Shown: positions 18,147-28,383, numbered from the stretch's first letter. The stretch is DNA of 64,000 nucleotides from Cytobacillus firmus DS1 (GCF_000565285.1 NZ_APVL01000009.1:124001-188000), one strand, 5' to 3'. A program made the numbers and translations. The notes: generated from the letters alone by a model not told the origin.

Positions 18147-20990
18147 TTAATTTAATGTACTAGTGTCTTGTATGGATTCAAGATCAGCTGCAGTAATGAG
18201 GACATCCCTTGGTTTGCTTCCTCTATTTTCTGAAATGAACCCTTGTTTTTCCATCATATCAATCAGCCTGGCTGCCCTATTATAGCCTATTTTAAATCTT
18301 CTTTGCAGACTTGAAGTGGATGCAGATCCCTGATCAACAACAAACTCGCATGCTTCAAAAAACAATTCATCCTCTTCTTCAATGGCTTGGGCTTTTTTCA
18401 GAAGTTCTTCCTGCTCAAATAAGTAATCAGGTTCTTGTTCCCTGCGTACATGGGCTACTACATCATCAATTTCTTTGTCTGAAACAAATGTCCCCTGGAG
18501 CCTGACCGGCTTTGAGGATCCATTTTCCAGGAAAAGCATATCTCCCCTGCCCAGGAGCTTTTCCGCTCCGCTTATATCGATGATTGTTCTTGAATCAATT
18601 TGGGATGACACGGAGAATGCAATCCTTGTTGGTACATTCGCTTTGATTAAGCCGGTAATAACATCTACGGAAGGCCGCTGGGTTGCGATAATCAGATGCA
18701 TTCCGCATGCACGGGCTTTCTGTGCAATCCGGCAAATAGCTTCTTCCACATCTGCCGGCGACATCATCATCAGGTCTGCCAGTTCATCAATCACAATGAC
18801 CATATATGGAAGCTTCTCTGAATATTGCTGATGCTCTTCTGCCAGCTCATTAAAACGGTTTATATCCCGCACACCGGCATGGGCAAATAATTCATATCTG
18901 CGCTCCATTTCCTCTACAGCCCACTTCAAGGCAGCTGTTGCTGCTTTTACATCGGTAATAACCGGGCTGACCAAATGAGGAATACGATTATATGGTGCAA
19001 GTTCGACCATTTTCGGGTCAATCAAAAGAAGCTTCAGTTCATCCGGACTCGCCTTATACAAAAGGCTTACCAGGATCGTATTGATACAGACGCTCTTCCC
19101 TGATCCCGTTGCACCGGCAATTAAACCATGCGGCATTTTCCTTAAATCCGTCACTATGGGCTTTCCTGATATATCAAGCCCAAGCACAGCCGTCAATGGG
19201 GAGCTGCCATTCTGGAACTCCGGTGTGTTTATAATTTCACTGATAAATACCGGACGGCTGCTCTGGTTTGGAACCTCAATGCCGATTGTATGCTTTCCTG
19301 GTATTGGTGCCTCGATCCTGATATCCCTCGCTGCCAGACTAAGCTTTATATCATCCGAGAGGTTCGTGATTTTATTCACCTTGACCCCCGGTTCAGGCTG
19401 CACTTCAAATCTTGTGACAGAAGGTCCTTGCGTAACATTGACTACCCTGGCCCTGACATTGAAATTCTGCAGGGTGGAGTTTAACATCTGTTCCTGTTCG
19501 TAAAGCCAATCAGAAGCTTCATCCATGATTACCGGGGGTGTCAGTAATGTCCGGGAAGGAAATTGGTAATAGGAAATGTCATCTTCCGCCCGATATATCT
19601 GCTGTTCCTTCATTCTGTCCGATTCCTGCGAGGGCGAATAATCCTCAATCCTTTCTGCTGAAGCAGCAGCCTCCTGGATGCTCTCAGATGGAAACATCGC
19701 GATATTATTTTTTTTTTCATCCGCCGGCTTTGGTGCTTTCATCTGCTGGTTCAATTTTTTTCTGTCATTGTTCAGCATAATGACATTGAATGGGATTGAC
19801 CCTCTGGAAGAAGACTTTTCTTCTTGAACATTTTTTTCCTGCACTGGATTTGACACATCTTCATTCTCTGATTCTATGTTTATATCCTGATTTAATTGAC
19901 TTTCCTCTGTGCCCTCTTCAGCCTCTGGCTCAAGGATCGCATGAGAATTCAAATCATCCTGTCCGGAAAGTTCTGCTGTGACTGCTGTGACTTCTGTGTA
20001 TTCTTCTGTTTCTTCTTCATGAAGAGCTTCTTCAATCATGTTTGCTAGTGATCTGCTGACTTCAGATTTTTTTTCATGATCAATGCTCTCTTCATGGTTT
20101 GAAAATTCATTGCCGGCTGGTCTGGAAGAACCTGGATGGCTGACAGGTTCCGGCTCCTCCTGCCATGCTGCATGTGTTTCCACTTCATAAGTTTCTTTTT
20201 CCTGTTTTTCCTCCGGAACTTCAAACATTAATTCAGATGCTTCACCTATTTTATATTTTTTTGCTGCCGGTTCCTCTGTTTCCAGTGCAGCAGCCTGTCC
20301 CTGGAAAGCTTCCAGCTTATCGGAAAGGACGGTTTCTCTTTCTTTTAATGAATCAGCCGCAGTCATCTTCGGCCGATTAGGTGGAGTCTGCTGAATTTTG
20401 CGCATAACCTCATCGTATGTAATTTCCCTGCGGTTATTGTCCTGTTCCCCATTCCCTGATTGATCCTTCGGAGTGTTTGAACCTGGTCTCTTAAACCCAT
20501 ATATCGGGGATGGAATTTCTGTTAGCTGGAAAGGCCTTTTCTTATTGGCAGCCTCTCTTTCGTTGCGGGTCAGTATTTTTTCTTCACTTGCAGGTGATGG
20601 CACAGTCTTTTTTTGCCGCTCCCTTTCTGCGGAACGGGGCACCCTTTTTTCATGAAATGGAGAATCTGCTGGTTTTCTCTGCCGCTCCGTTTCCCTTCCC
20701 CTCGGATGCCGTGTTTCAGGTGTTTCTTTAACCGTCTGCCCGCGGGAATGATCCTGTTTTTGCTGCCTGTTATTTTCCCGTGCTGCTTCATGGTCAGGTA
20801 TGACCGGAAAACGGAATTGACCTTTAGGGTATTGATAAACTACTTTAGCATCTACATCTCTTGAACTTTCTTTTGTACTTTGAGAAGCAGGCTGATTCTT
20901 ATGGCTTCGCTCATCTGCATGATCTTCAAATTCCTCATATTCTTCTTCATTATCTTTAAACATATGGAACAGCTTCTTAATCCAGCTCAT
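18147..20990 (-). CDS. sftA: SftA (YtpT), FtsK-family DNA translocase
   Basis: A 947-residue soluble FtsK/SpoIIIE-family motor. In B. subtilis SftA acts at the closing septum to clear and resolve chromosome ends. The first 460 residues are an acidic, low-complexity, probably disordered linker with no membrane helices. The motor follows, with Walker A GATGSGKS at 626-633, [10 protein letters not shown], Walker [13 protein letters not shown] and [21 protein letters not shown]-terminal gamma winged-helix for KOPS-type recognition (about 873-920; [25 protein letters not shown]) ends it. The ribosome site is weak. Confidence 0.93.
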   Translation of the reverse strand: MSWIKKLFHMFKDNEEEYEEFEDHADERSHKNQPASQSTKESSRDVDAKVVYQYPKGQFRFPVIPDHEAARENNRQQKQDHSRGQTVKETPETRHPRGRETERQRKPADSPFHEKRVPRSAERERQKKTVPSPASEEKILTRNEREAANKKRPFQLTEIPSPIYGFKRPGSNTPKDQSGNGEQDNNRREITYDEVMRKIQQTPPNRPKMTAADSLKERETVLSDKLEAFQGQAAALETEEPAAKKYKIGEASELMFEVPEEKQEKETYEVETHAAWQEEPEPVSHPGSSRPAGNEFSNHEESIDHEKKSEVSRSLANMIEEALHEEETEEYTEVTAVTAELSGQDDLNSHAILEPEAEEGTEESQLNQDINIESENEDVSNPVQEKNVQEEKSSSRGSIPFNVIMLNNDRKKLNQQMKAPKPADEKKNNIAMFPSESIQEAAASAERIEDYSPSQESDRMKEQQIYRAEDDISYYQFPSRTLLTPPVIMDEASDWLYEQEQMLNSTLQNFNVRARVVNVTQGPSVTRFEVQPEPGVKVNKITNLSDDIKLSLAARDIRIEAPIPGKHTIGIEVPNQSSRPVFISEIINTPEFQNGSSPLTAVLGLDISGKPIVTDLRKMPHGLIAGATGSGKSVCINTILVSLLYKASPDELKLLLIDPKMVELAPYNRIPHLVSPVITDVKAATAALKWAVEEMERRYELFAHAGVRDINRFNELAEEHQQYSEKLPYMVIVIDELADLMMMSPADVEEAICRIAQKARACGMHLIIATQRPSVDVITGLIKANVPTRIAFSVSSQIDSRTIIDISGAEKLLGRGDMLFLENGSSKPVRLQGTFVSDKEIDDVVAHVRREQEPDYLFEQEELLKKAQAIEEEDELFFEACEFVVDQGSASTSSLQRRFKIGYNRAARLIDMMEKQGFISENRGSKPRDVLITAADLESIQDTSTLN

Positions 20991-21356
20991 TTATATCAAC
21001 TCTTTCTATCAAAAACTTTGTTAGACTATCTATATTATTTTAGCAGTTATTCACAGATTTTGAATAAGAAATCCGAGAATGGGTCCTTTTAAAGGCAGAA
21101 TGGGTAAATTTACAAACAAACGAAAGGCTGCAGACATACTTTCGACTCAGAGGAGTTAAAAGATTCATGTGTACAGACATCTGACTCCTTTCACAGTACT
21201 GTTTTACTTTTTAATAGAAATAATTGATTGTTATATGATTCGAAAATAATTTATCACTCCTGGGGGTTTATTTCCCTTTTTTCAGGATCGGCCAGCCGTT
21301 TAACAAAAAGGCTCTTTTCGTATAAATTGGTGTATTTTCACCTATCGGTGTTGCCC
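20991..21356. other. Intergenic gap upstream of sftA, no gene seen
   Basis: AT-rich sequence between sftA and repeat R3 copy 2. In B. subtilis I recall ytpR (a small tRNA-binding-domain protein) between sftA and ytpQ; no frame resembling it exists here on either strand. Confidence 0.5.
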
Positions 21357-21485
21357 GTTGATTTCCGCTCCAGGATGCTCGCTTTCCGCGGGGCAGGCGC
21401 TGAGCCTCATCGACGCTGCGCGTCTGCGGGGTCTCACCTGTCCCGCTACTCCCGCAGGAGTCTCGCACCTTCCGCTCCAATCAAC
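21357..21485 (+). repeat. Dispersed repeat family R3, copy 2 (short form)
   Basis: A 129-bp GTTGATT...AATCAAC element with the same conserved blocks as 16562-16751 and 44317-44504 but lacking the optional 60-bp module: CCCGCAGG runs almost directly into TCTCGCACC. It is non-coding. Confidence 0.85.
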
Positions 21486-21533
21486 TCAGTAAATAATATA
21501 CAATTAGCAACAAACCTTGCGAAAACAACCAAC

Positions 21534-21558
21534 AAAAAAAGACCACATTGATGCGGCC
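21534..21558 (-). terminator. Terminator of ytpQ
   Basis: On the minus strand GGCCGCA pairs with TGTGGTC (two G-U pairs) around TCAA, followed by TTTTTTT, eight bases past the ytpQ stop. Confidence 0.7.
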
Positions 21559-21566
21559 TTAAAAAG

Positions 21567-22367
21567 CTATTTCTTTTTATTCTTACCCAAAATAAATATG
21601 GGTTCAAACTCTCCATTCTCGTATAGAAATGAAAGGGACGTGATGGGCACTCTGCCGCTCGCAAAGAAACTCATAGTCATCTGGGCGAGAACGTCATAAC
21701 CTGTTTCATTTTTTATATCAGCAATAATTAATACATCCTGATGAGGAACTGCAACTGCCATGGTTCCTTCTGTTTTCCTGCTCAATTCTTTGATGAACGA
21801 ATCATTCAGTATCCTGCTTGCATCATATCCATCATTCTTATTTAAGAAATAGAAAGTATTGCCTGCTACAGTATCTGATTTCAGATCTGTAGAGAGAGAT
21901 CTTACATTAAAAAGAGCCGTTTCTTTAATTCTTTCGGGATCCCATCCCTCTTTTTCCATTAGCTGTGCATCAATAAGTCGATACGTTTTACCGAGGTCAA
22001 GGGCATAATAGATCCGGGTTTCAGCCGTGTGTTCATCTGTCAAAAAAGGAACGCCTTCCTGTGATTCACCTGGAAAAGAGGTTGATCGGATGACCGGAAA
22101 AATGTTTCTTTCATGCCCGGACAAATGGGCATCCTCCGCCATTGCTTCTAATCCTTCCTCAACATAATATACGACCTCGTCAATTGCTTTCTCCTTATGC
22201 TCCTGCCATTTAGCAATTATACCCGGAAGAGTGATGGTAATCCCTTTTCCAGTCTCTCTATTTTCAATTCTGAGCTGGTCCTTTTCCCTGTCAAAAGTAA
22301 AAATCCGATTCTCTTTTGCTAAGCGCTTCTCCAATTCATTTCTCATTTTTCTGCTATCCATTTTCAT
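21567..22367 (-). CDS. ytpQ: YtpQ, DUF1444 family protein
   Basis: A 266-residue soluble protein of the DUF1444/YtpQ family, conserved in Bacillaceae next to ytpP and sftA; no biochemical function is known to me. Features include the start [20 protein letters not shown], the PVIRSTSFP segment and the end [20 protein letters not shown]. It is transcribed in the same direction as ytpP but separated by R2 copy b and has its own GGAGGGG ribosome site. Confidence 0.85.
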   Translation of the reverse strand: MKMDSRKMRNELEKRLAKENRIFTFDREKDQLRIENRETGKGITITLPGIIAKWQEHKEKAIDEVVYYVEEGLEAMAEDAHLSGHERNIFPVIRSTSFPGESQEGVPFLTDEHTAETRIYYALDLGKTYRLIDAQLMEKEGWDPERIKETALFNVRSLSTDLKSDTVAGNTFYFLNKNDGYDASRILNDSFIKELSRKTEGTMAVAVPHQDVLIIADIKNETGYDVLAQMTMSFFASGRVPITSLSFLYENGEFEPIFILGKNKKK

Positions 22368-22454
22368 ATATAAGCCCCTCCTTTTGGGGATTGATTTCCG
22401 ACTATCATTTTACACTAATAAACCCTCCTGCTCAAAAGAGATGCAGGAGGGTCT

Positions 22455-22520
22455 AAAAGCGGAAGCGCCTTGCCCACCCCCGACACCTCGAGGGGGTGGG
22501 CTGCTTGCGCTAGACAGTTA
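22455..22520 (+). repeat. Dispersed repeat family R2, copy b (minimal form)
   Basis: A 66-bp element AAAAGCGGAAGCGCCTTGCCCACCCCCGA..CCTCGAGGGGGTGGGC..GCGCTAGACAGTTA, written in parts here. The arms CCCACCCCC and GGGGGTGGG form a strong hairpin. It is the shortest of the five copies. Confidence 0.8.
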
Positions 22521-22556
22521 TCAAAGTAGAGATATGAACACTAAATGTACACAGGC

Positions 22557-22874
22557 CTAGTTTTCCAGAGTTTGAATAAAGTTCTCGATTTCTTCCTGTG
22601 TTTTGCGGTCTTTGCTGACAAAGCGGCCGAGCTCCTGGCCGTCCCTGTATCCAATGAAGCTCGGAATGCCAAAGACATCAAGTTCAATGCAAAGATCAAT
22701 GAATTGATCGCGGTCTACATAAACGAAATTATAATCACTATATTTTGCTTCAATTTCAGGCAATATTGGTTCAATCACCCGGCAATCAGGACACCAGTCT
22801 GCTGAAAACATGAAAATGTGTTTCCCGCTGCTGCGCATCTCGTTAAATTGCTCTGCTGATTCCAATTTTTTCAT
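22557..22874 (-). CDS. ytpP: YtpP, thioredoxin-like protein
   Basis: A 105-residue thioredoxin-fold protein with the active site WCPDC (cysteines 28 and 31), matching YtpP of B. subtilis. It is cytoplasmic and likely a low-abundance disulfide reductase; the partner is unknown. Its ATG overlaps the stop codon of the upstream PTS-IIC-like gene (ATGA), so translation of the two is probably coupled. Confidence 0.9.
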   Translation of the reverse strand: MKKLESAEQFNEMRSSGKHIFMFSADWCPDCRVIEPILPEIEAKYSDYNFVYVDRDQFIDLCIELDVFGIPSFIGYRDGQELGRFVSKDRKTQEEIENFIQTLEN

Positions 22875-23893
22875 TTTCTTTCGCCCCCTGTGCTGATATG
22901 CATGTCTCCATATTGGATCCAGCCTTTTTTCCTCATATATTCAGATAATATCAGGCTGATGAGAGCGGGTCCAATAATATGCAAGACGATGACCTTCATC
23001 CAAACGTCCGGGCCAAAGCCCATCGTGGTAAAAGTCATAATCTGGCCAACAAGCCCGCTTGTACCCATCCCCGCCCCTGCAGCATTATTCTCCATTAGCC
23101 AGATGGTCGTGCCAAACGGTGCAAGGATTGCTCCTGCGATTGTAGGCGGAATAAGAATGCGCGGGTTTCTGATAATATTAGGCACCTGCAGCATGGATGT
23201 TCCAATTCCTATCGCAATTAAACCGCCCATTTTATTTTCCCTGTAGCTGCTCACAGCGAAGCCGGCCATTTGTGCTGCGCAGCCAATCGTGGCAGCTCCT
23301 GCTGCAACTCCGTGCAGATCAAGCATAAGCGCTATGGCAGCTGAAGAAATGGGAGCCGTCAAGGCAAGCCCCATTAATACCGCCACAATGATGCCCATGA
23401 GGATCGGCCTTTGCTCTGTACCCCACATGATCAGACTGCCAAAGCTCTTCATTCCATAATCGATCCCGGGGCCAATTAAGGTTGAAACCATATATCCTGC
23501 CACAATTGTAACAAGCGGCGTTACGATGATATCAACTTTTGTTTCCTTACTGACCAATTTCCCAAGCTCTGTGGAAATAAGAGCTGCAGCGAAGCTCCCT
23601 GCCGGACCTCCTAGAGCTGCGCCTGCAGCCCCGCTGGCAATTGCTGAAAAGATAACAAGCGGCGGCGCATTAAGTCCGTATGCAACTGCAACACCAATTG
23701 CAGGGCCCATCAGCCCCATAGCCAGGGTGCCCATATCCTTCAGGTATTTGATATCAGTCTGTTCACCGATTGTCTTAATAATCAGCCCAATGATCAGCGA
23801 AGCGAACAATCCAAGTGCCATGCTGCTAAGTGCATCTATAAAATAGACTTTAGGTGAAAGGGTTACCCCTTTTCTATTCAGAAAAGCTCTCAT
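22871..23893 (-). CDS. PfoR/PTS_EIIC_2 family membrane protein
   Basis: A 340-residue, very hydrophobic protein with about ten membrane segments and many Gly/Ala/Pro-rich loops, typical of the PTS_EIIC_2 family that includes the PfoR-type proteins of Clostridium and Staphylococcus. No IIA or IIB domain and no phosphorylatable cysteine or histidine motif is evident, so sugar phosphotransfer is doubtful and the substrate is unknown. The ATG at 23893 is seven bases after AGGGGGA; the upstream extension to 23938 has no ribosome site. It is co-translated with the thioredoxin gene ytpP. Confidence 0.8.
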   Translation of the reverse strand: MRAFLNRKGVTLSPKVYFIDALSSMALGLFASLIIGLIIKTIGEQTDIKYLKDMGTLAMGLMGPAIGVAVAYGLNAPPLVIFSAIASGAAGAALGGPAGSFAAALISTELGKLVSKETKVDIIVTPLVTIVAGYMVSTLIGPGIDYGMKSFGSLIMWGTEQRPILMGIIVAVLMGLALTAPISSAAIALMLDLHGVAAGAATIGCAAQMAGFAVSSYRENKMGGLIAIGIGTSMLQVPNIIRNPRILIPPTIAGAILAPFGTTIWLMENNAAGAGMGTSGLVGQIMTFTTMGFGPDVWMKVIVLHIIGPALISLILSEYMRKKGWIQYGDMHISTGGERK

Positions 23894-24049
23894 TATTTTC
23901 CCCCTATGTAAAAGTTCTGCAACTATAAGATAACACATGTAAAGACACTTGTAATATAAAATCTTTTGTATTCTTATTGTTCTTTATAATAGGGGTTTTC
24001 TATCATAATTTATGAAAAAAAAATACTTAAAATAAAGCAAAAATAAAAA

Positions 24050-24068
24050 CGAAGGACATCGCCCTTCG
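24050..24068 (-). terminator. Terminator of the lipoprotein gene
   Basis: On the minus strand CGAAGG and CCTTCG pair around a 7-nt loop, followed by TTTTTATTTTTG, immediately after the stop codon at 24071. Confidence 0.8.
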
Positions 24069-24070
24069 CT

Positions 24071-24583
24071 TTAATTCTTCACCTGGACAGAATTAGCTAT
24101 CTCCATCATTGCAGCGGCTTCAGAGGTTAAATTTCTGGTTGCAGCCTGCGTTGATAATTTTACTCCACCAATCCCCACTACCAATTCATGTTCGTCTTTT
24201 TTCCCGCTGTTGATTAGCAGGAAACCATTATGTCCCTCTTTTGTAAACGTCTCTTTAACTTCATATTCATCTTTTTGCTTTAGTGTAGCCTCATACACAA
24301 CCTTACTGTCCGGACCTTCATGCTGGTTGTAAAAAAGGATATATCGTTTCGAGCCATTTTTTAAAATGATGTTATTTGGGCTTTCCTCTTCTACTTCGTA
24401 GCCGAAAGGCAAATAATATTCTATATCTTCAAACTTATGATTTGTCTTTTCAGGTGATTGGTTAAATGCTTCCTCTGCAGCATTCTTTGCGGCGGTTTGC
24501 TCTTCTTCCAACGATGCTGAACAGGCACTGAGCAGTATAAATGAAATAAATAAGAGCAAGGCTGCGGTGAATCTTTTACTCAT
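24071..24583 (-). CDS. Hypothetical lipoprotein
   Basis: A 170-residue protein with a lipoprotein signal peptide: basic MSKR, hydrophobic core AALLLFISFILL, lipobox LSAC with the lipidated cysteine at about residue 21. The mature part is charged, with EVEEESPNNIILKNGSKRYILFYN; I recognise no known domain. The start MSKRF at 24583 is preceded by GGAGGGG. It is monocistronic with its own terminator and probably sits on the outer face of the membrane. Confidence 0.75.
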   Translation of the reverse strand: MSKRFTAALLLFISFILLSACSASLEEEQTAAKNAAEEAFNQSPEKTNHKFEDIEYYLPFGYEVEEESPNNIILKNGSKRYILFYNQHEGPDSKVVYEATLKQKDEYEVKETFTKEGHNGFLLINSGKKDEHELVVGIGGVKLSTQAATRNLTSEAAAMMEIANSVQVKN

Positions 24584-24745
24584 TCTATCGTCCCCTCCTT
24601 GCAAGGATTCTCATATCCTTCCCTATCATACATTTCTTCTTAATAGTCTGACAACCCTTCATATCAGGATTGGAGCCTTTTCACTGCGTTACTTCCTAGA
24701 AGAAATGTTAAAATATAAGAATATTGCATAAAGGAGGAAAAAAGA

Positions 24746-25192
24746 ATGGAAATAACCGTTTATTTAGCAGGTGAAATACATTCCGATTGGCGCAATGAAA
24801 TAAAGGAGAAATCGAAATTACTTCAGCTGCCGGTTCATTTTACAGGTCCTATGGAAAATCATGAACGTTCTGACATGATTGGTGAGGAAATTCTCGGGAA
24901 GCAGCCGGATGCAATCTTCCGTGATGAAGCCGCTTCAAGCATCAATAACTTAAGGACACAGCTTCTTATGCAAAAATCAGATCTCGTGATAGCTTTGTTT
25001 GGTGAAAAGTATAAGCAATGGAACACTGCCATGGATGCAAGCGCAGCTGCATCTCTTGGAAAGCCGCTGATCCTTATCCGACCAAAGGAACTTCACCATC
25101 CTCTAAAAGAGCTTTCAAGCAAAGCAAATGTTACAGTTGAAACTGTCAGCCAGGCATTGAAAGTTTTGTCGTACATATTTGAAACCGAATAG
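24746..25192 (+). CDS. ytoQ: YtoQ family protein
   Basis: A 148-residue member of the YtoQ family, which has a nucleoside 2-deoxyribosyltransferase-like Rossmann fold (VYLAGEIHSDWR at the start; SDLVIALFGEKYKQWNTAMDASAAASLGKPLILI in the second half). The function is not established. GGAGG lies eight bases before the ATG, and the gene ends in a perfect palindromic terminator. Confidence 0.85.
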   Translation: MEITVYLAGEIHSDWRNEIKEKSKLLQLPVHFTGPMENHERSDMIGEEILGKQPDAIFRDEAASSINNLRTQLLMQKSDLVIALFGEKYKQWNTAMDASAAASLGKPLILIRPKELHHPLKELSSKANVTVETVSQALKVLSYIFETE

Positions 25193-25220
25193 AAAAAGGG
25201 GGTAGCGCTACCCCCTTTTT
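25193..25220. terminator. Bidirectional terminator, perfect 28-bp palindrome
   Basis: AAAAAGGGGGTAGC and its exact complement form a 28-bp palindrome between the convergent genes ytoQ and the DUF84 gene; it overlaps the end of the latter (stop at 25208). Confidence 0.85.
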
Positions 25221-25720
25221 CTATATTCATATTGACCGATAAGCAGCTTCATGACATGTGAGAACATGTCAGCACGATCGATCCGCCCATTTGTAAAAAT
25301 TCCAACTGCCCCTTCATTTTTGCGGACGTTTTCTTTTTTTGTGTAATCATCCATTACAGGGCCCAGTTCTTTGCCGGCTAATAGCCTTTCTGCAACACCT
25401 ACAGGAAGAGGAATCCTGGCTCCGCCTGCAATAATCGGAGGCTGTCCTTTTTCCGCCAAAGCCCCCCAATTACAGAGAAAAAGCCCAAATTCTGTTTTCT
25501 GCACACCGCCCTCTAATCCAATGCCGATTTGTCCTCCGGAACTTTCAATTGCTCCATAAGCTCTGTTGATGGCCCCTTTAATGGTTTCTTCATCCGAAAA
25601 TGGCTGATCGTTCACTCCTGATGGCACATCTTCGGACATAATGTCAGCTTCATAATCACTAAAGGCAGCATGTACTGCCGAAATCTTTGCAGGATTTTTT
25701 GAACCAATGATGATTTTCAT
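25208..25720 (-). CDS. DUF84 inosine/xanthosine triphosphatase-like protein
   Basis: A 170-residue DUF84 (YjjX-type) protein. The E. coli homologue hydrolyses non-canonical (d)ITP/XTP. Landmarks are GSKNPAKISAV at the N-terminus, PFSDEETIKGAINRA, GIGLEGGV and GAVGIFTNGRIDRADMF. The start is MKIIIGS at 25720, six bases after AAAGGAG. It is in the same direction as, and 54 bp downstream of, ytoP, so possibly cotranscribed. Confidence 0.82.
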   Translation of the reverse strand: MKIIIGSKNPAKISAVHAAFSDYEADIMSEDVPSGVNDQPFSDEETIKGAINRAYGAIESSGGQIGIGLEGGVQKTEFGLFLCNWGALAEKGQPPIIAGGARIPLPVGVAERLLAGKELGPVMDDYTKKENVRKNEGAVGIFTNGRIDRADMFSHVMKLLIGQYEYRKRG

Positions 25721-25774
25721 GAGAGCTCCTTTCATTTGACAGGAAAAAGAGACAGCACCTGCTGTCTCATCTGA

Positions 25775-26848
25775 TTAACTGTTTTGACGGATGGTTTCTA
25801 CTGTTGAACGGTCACAGGCCTTTACAAGTTTAACAAGCAATTCTTTTGCCGCTGCATAATCGTCGACATGCACGATGGATGCATGTGTGTGAATATAGCG
25901 GGAGCAAATGCCGATTACTGCACTTGGAACACCTTCATTGGATATATGAACTTTTCCGGCATCTGTGCCGCCTTGCGAGACGAAATACTGATATGGGATG
26001 TTGTTCGTTTCGGCTGTATCCAGTACAAATTCCCTCATGCCTCGGTGCGTTACCATTGAACGGTCCAGTATCCGCAGCAGGGCTCCTTTGCCTAAGTGTC
26101 CGAACTCGTTTTTATCCCCTGTCATATCGTTGGCAGGACTTGCATCGAGCGCAAAGAAAATATCAGGATTAATCATATTCGCTGCTGTCTGTGCACCTCT
26201 TAAGCCAACTTCTTCCTGAACTGTTGCTCCTGAAAAAAGGATGTTGGGAAGAGCTGCATTCTGGACTTCCTCTAATAGTTCCACGGCCAAACCGCATCCG
26301 TAACGGTTATCCCATGCTTTCGCAAGAATTTTCTTTTCATTCGCCATTGGTGTGAATGGACAAATCGGCAGAATTTGCTGTCCTGGCTTAATGCCTATTC
26401 TTTTGGCATCTTCACGGTCATCCGCCCCAATGTCAATCAGCATATTCTTTATTTCCATCGGCTTGCTTCGCTTGGCTTCGTCTAAAAGATGCGGAGGAAT
26501 GGAACCGATAACTCCTGTCACTGGTCCATGATCTGTAATAATTTGTACTCTTTGTGCCAGTAAAACCTGACTCCACCAGCCTCCCAGTGTCTGAAAACGG
26601 ATCATGCCATTATCTGTTATGCTGGTAACCATGAATCCAACTTCATCCATATGTCCTGCTACCATTACAGTCGGGCCATTTTCATCGCCTCTTTTAACTC
26701 CGAAGATGCCTCCCAGCTTATCCTGAACAATTTCATCTGTATACTGGCTGATTTGTTCGCGCATGAATTTCCGGACTAAATGCTCGTTTCCAGGTGCTCC
26801 CGGCAACTCTGTTAATGTTTTAAAAAGCTGCAAAGTTTTTTCGTTCAT
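25775..26848 (-). CDS. ytoP: YtoP, M42 family glutamyl/deblocking aminopeptidase
   Basis: A 357-residue cytoplasmic metallopeptidase of family M42, forming tetrahedral assemblies that trim peptides. Metal-binding and catalytic segments are visible: [12 protein letters not shown] (first His/Asp), [12 protein letters not shown] (bridging Asp), [11 protein letters not shown] (catalytic Glu-Glu) and [16 protein letters not shown]. The length matches B. subtilis YtoP. Confidence 0.93.
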   Translation of the reverse strand: MNEKTLQLFKTLTELPGAPGNEHLVRKFMREQISQYTDEIVQDKLGGIFGVKRGDENGPTVMVAGHMDEVGFMVTSITDNGMIRFQTLGGWWSQVLLAQRVQIITDHGPVTGVIGSIPPHLLDEAKRSKPMEIKNMLIDIGADDREDAKRIGIKPGQQILPICPFTPMANEKKILAKAWDNRYGCGLAVELLEEVQNAALPNILFSGATVQEEVGLRGAQTAANMINPDIFFALDASPANDMTGDKNEFGHLGKGALLRILDRSMVTHRGMREFVLDTAETNNIPYQYFVSQGGTDAGKVHISNEGVPSAVIGICSRYIHTHASIVHVDDYAAAKELLVKLVKACDRSTVETIRQNS

Positions 26849-27060
26849 GTATTCTTCTCCTTTTTAAATCAATAGATTGGATATGTATAATCTCATTTTA
26901 CAGAACTTTCATACGCCTTTCCACCATTTCAGACAGGAAACTTCGATTGACGAAATGCAATATTTATTTTAGTCCCAGCCTATTTTTGGTAAGATAGAAT
27001 TGGAAAACAGAAAATTTTAATAATGAATTGCTTATATCGTCAGCCTGGGGAGGTGCAAGT

Positions 27061-27375
27061 ATGAATTGGAAATCTTTTATGTTAGGTGTAGGAGTTGGTT
27101 TGGCAAGCGGATACGCAGCAAAGGAATTTCTTTCGCAGAAAACTGCCGTTTCTCCGGAAAGAGCTTTAGCTAATGCAAAGGATGCATTTAAACAGGAAGG
27201 TCCGATAAGCGGATCATGGATTCAAATGAAAGCTGAACCTTATGAAAAGGGCCATTTAAAATATCAGGTTTATAAGGGCGGCATTTCAAGATTTTCGGGT
27301 GAGGAAGCCGAGCAGTATGAGTTCATTGCCGATGCAGAGACTGGAACTATTTTGGACGTATTCCCACTGCATTAA
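27061..27375 (+). CDS. ytzB: YtzB, PepSY-type small membrane-anchored protein
   Basis: A 104-residue protein with a glycine-rich N-terminal hydrophobic segment (MLGVGVGLASGYAAKEFL) and a PepSY-like region (RALANAKDAFKQEGPISGSW, ..ISRFSGEEAEQYEFIADAETGTIL). PepSY domains often modulate peptidases; here the partner is unknown, although the neighbour ytoP is a peptidase. The ATG at 27061 has GGGGAGG about eight bases upstream. Confidence 0.8.
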   Translation: MNWKSFMLGVGVGLASGYAAKEFLSQKTAVSPERALANAKDAFKQEGPISGSWIQMKAEPYEKGHLKYQVYKGGISRFSGEEAEQYEFIADAETGTILDVFPLH

Positions 27376-27397
27376 TCATCAGCTGGCGAGTTGTATT

Positions 27398-27423
27398 AAA
27401 AAATCCCCGGATGGGGATTTTTT
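27398..27423. terminator. Bidirectional terminator between ytzB and ytnP
   Basis: A perfect 11-bp stem (AAAAAATCCCC / GGGGATTTTTT) with a GGAT loop. Confidence 0.88.
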
Positions 27424-28264
27424 AGTTTATATTCTTTTCGACTTTCTCAAGCATATTTCCTGCTTTATCCCACTTGACTGCCCTGTAAAAAGCATCGTGG
27501 TAAAAAGTGAACCATGCATTTTTTTTCATCCCGTATTCCATCCATTTTTCCTTGGCGCTGATGGAATCCATTGGGTAGTCATCGTAAGCGAGGACCCATA
27601 AAACATTTGCATGGGCATGTGTTGGCATGATATCAGCCATATGAATGACAGTATCGTCTTCATCTTCAATGACAAGGATGGAATGTCCATCACTATGGCC
27701 GCCTGTATGCACCATTTTAATAGGGCCGAGCGTCCACTCCCCATCAAAAACTTCTACCTGTTCCTGAATGGACTCCCAGTTTTCTTTCCAATATGTATTC
27801 CTTGAGCGGATATTAGGATTTCTCATTTCTTCCCATTCCACCCGTGATGCGATGATTCTGGCGTTAGGATATACAGAAGAGAACTTTCCTTCTTCCGGTG
27901 TTGTCAGTCCGCAGGCATGATCAAAATGAAGATGCGTCATAAGGATATAATCGATATCCCCTGGGGATAAACCGTGCTCGGCTAAATCCTGCTCAACAAA
28001 AGACTCTTCAAGCGCTCCGAAATTCCTCTTCTGCTTTTCATTCAGTTTCCCGTTTCCCAGACCCGTTTCGACTAAAATATTCTTACCGTCAAATTGAATA
28101 AGAATGGGATCTGTTCTCAGCTCGATCTGATTATTTTCATTGCATGGATATCTTTTCGACCATAAAGGCTTCGGAACCACTCCAAACATGGCTCCGCCGT
28201 CAAGATATGTGACACCGCCGCGAAGCCAGGACAGCTTTATGTTCTTTAACTTCAATGTTTCCAT
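27422..28264 (-). CDS. ytnP: YtnP, metallo-beta-lactamase-fold lactonase
   Basis: A 280-residue metallo-hydrolase. The zinc signature HLHFDH is at residues 111-116, with later ligands in [11 protein letters not shown] and [12 protein letters not shown]. subtilis YtnP degrades streptomycete signalling lactones. The start METLKLK at 28264 is set by GGAGGAG; the upstream ATG at 28279 is inside that site. A possible operator overlaps its promoter at 28292-28305. Confidence 0.9.
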   Translation of the reverse strand: METLKLKNIKLSWLRGGVTYLDGGAMFGVVPKPLWSKRYPCNENNQIELRTDPILIQFDGKNILVETGLGNGKLNEKQKRNFGALEESFVEQDLAEHGLSPGDIDYILMTHLHFDHACGLTTPEEGKFSSVYPNARIIASRVEWEEMRNPNIRSRNTYWKENWESIQEQVEVFDGEWTLGPIKMVHTGGHSDGHSILVIEDEDDTVIHMADIMPTHAHANVLWVLAYDDYPMDSISAKEKWMEYGMKKNAWFTFYHDAFYRAVKWDKAGNMLEKVEKNIN

Positions 28265-28291
28265 AATTATCTCCTCCATTTAAGTTTTCTG

Positions 28292-28305
28292 AGCAAGCGC
28301 TCGCT
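28292..28305. promoter_or_regulatory. Possible operator in the ytnP promoter region
   Basis: AGCAAGCGCTCGCT is a 14-bp palindrome with one mismatched pair, lying about 13 bp downstream of a possible -10 (TATGAT on the minus strand, 28319-28324). A second palindrome, AAGCGCTT, lies at 28331-28338. The arrangement suggests a TetR-like repressor, but no regulator gene is adjacent. Confidence 0.35.
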
Positions 28306-28383
28306 TTCCTCTTACCACATCATAACATTTAAGCGCTTACTTTTAGAAATATTTAAATTATTTAAGTGAAACCAATAAAAAAA

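Noticed and set aside
18147-20990. Several long opposite-strand frames within the sftA linker
   Set aside because: They arise from the biased acidic codons of sftA; none has a ribosome site or domain similarity.
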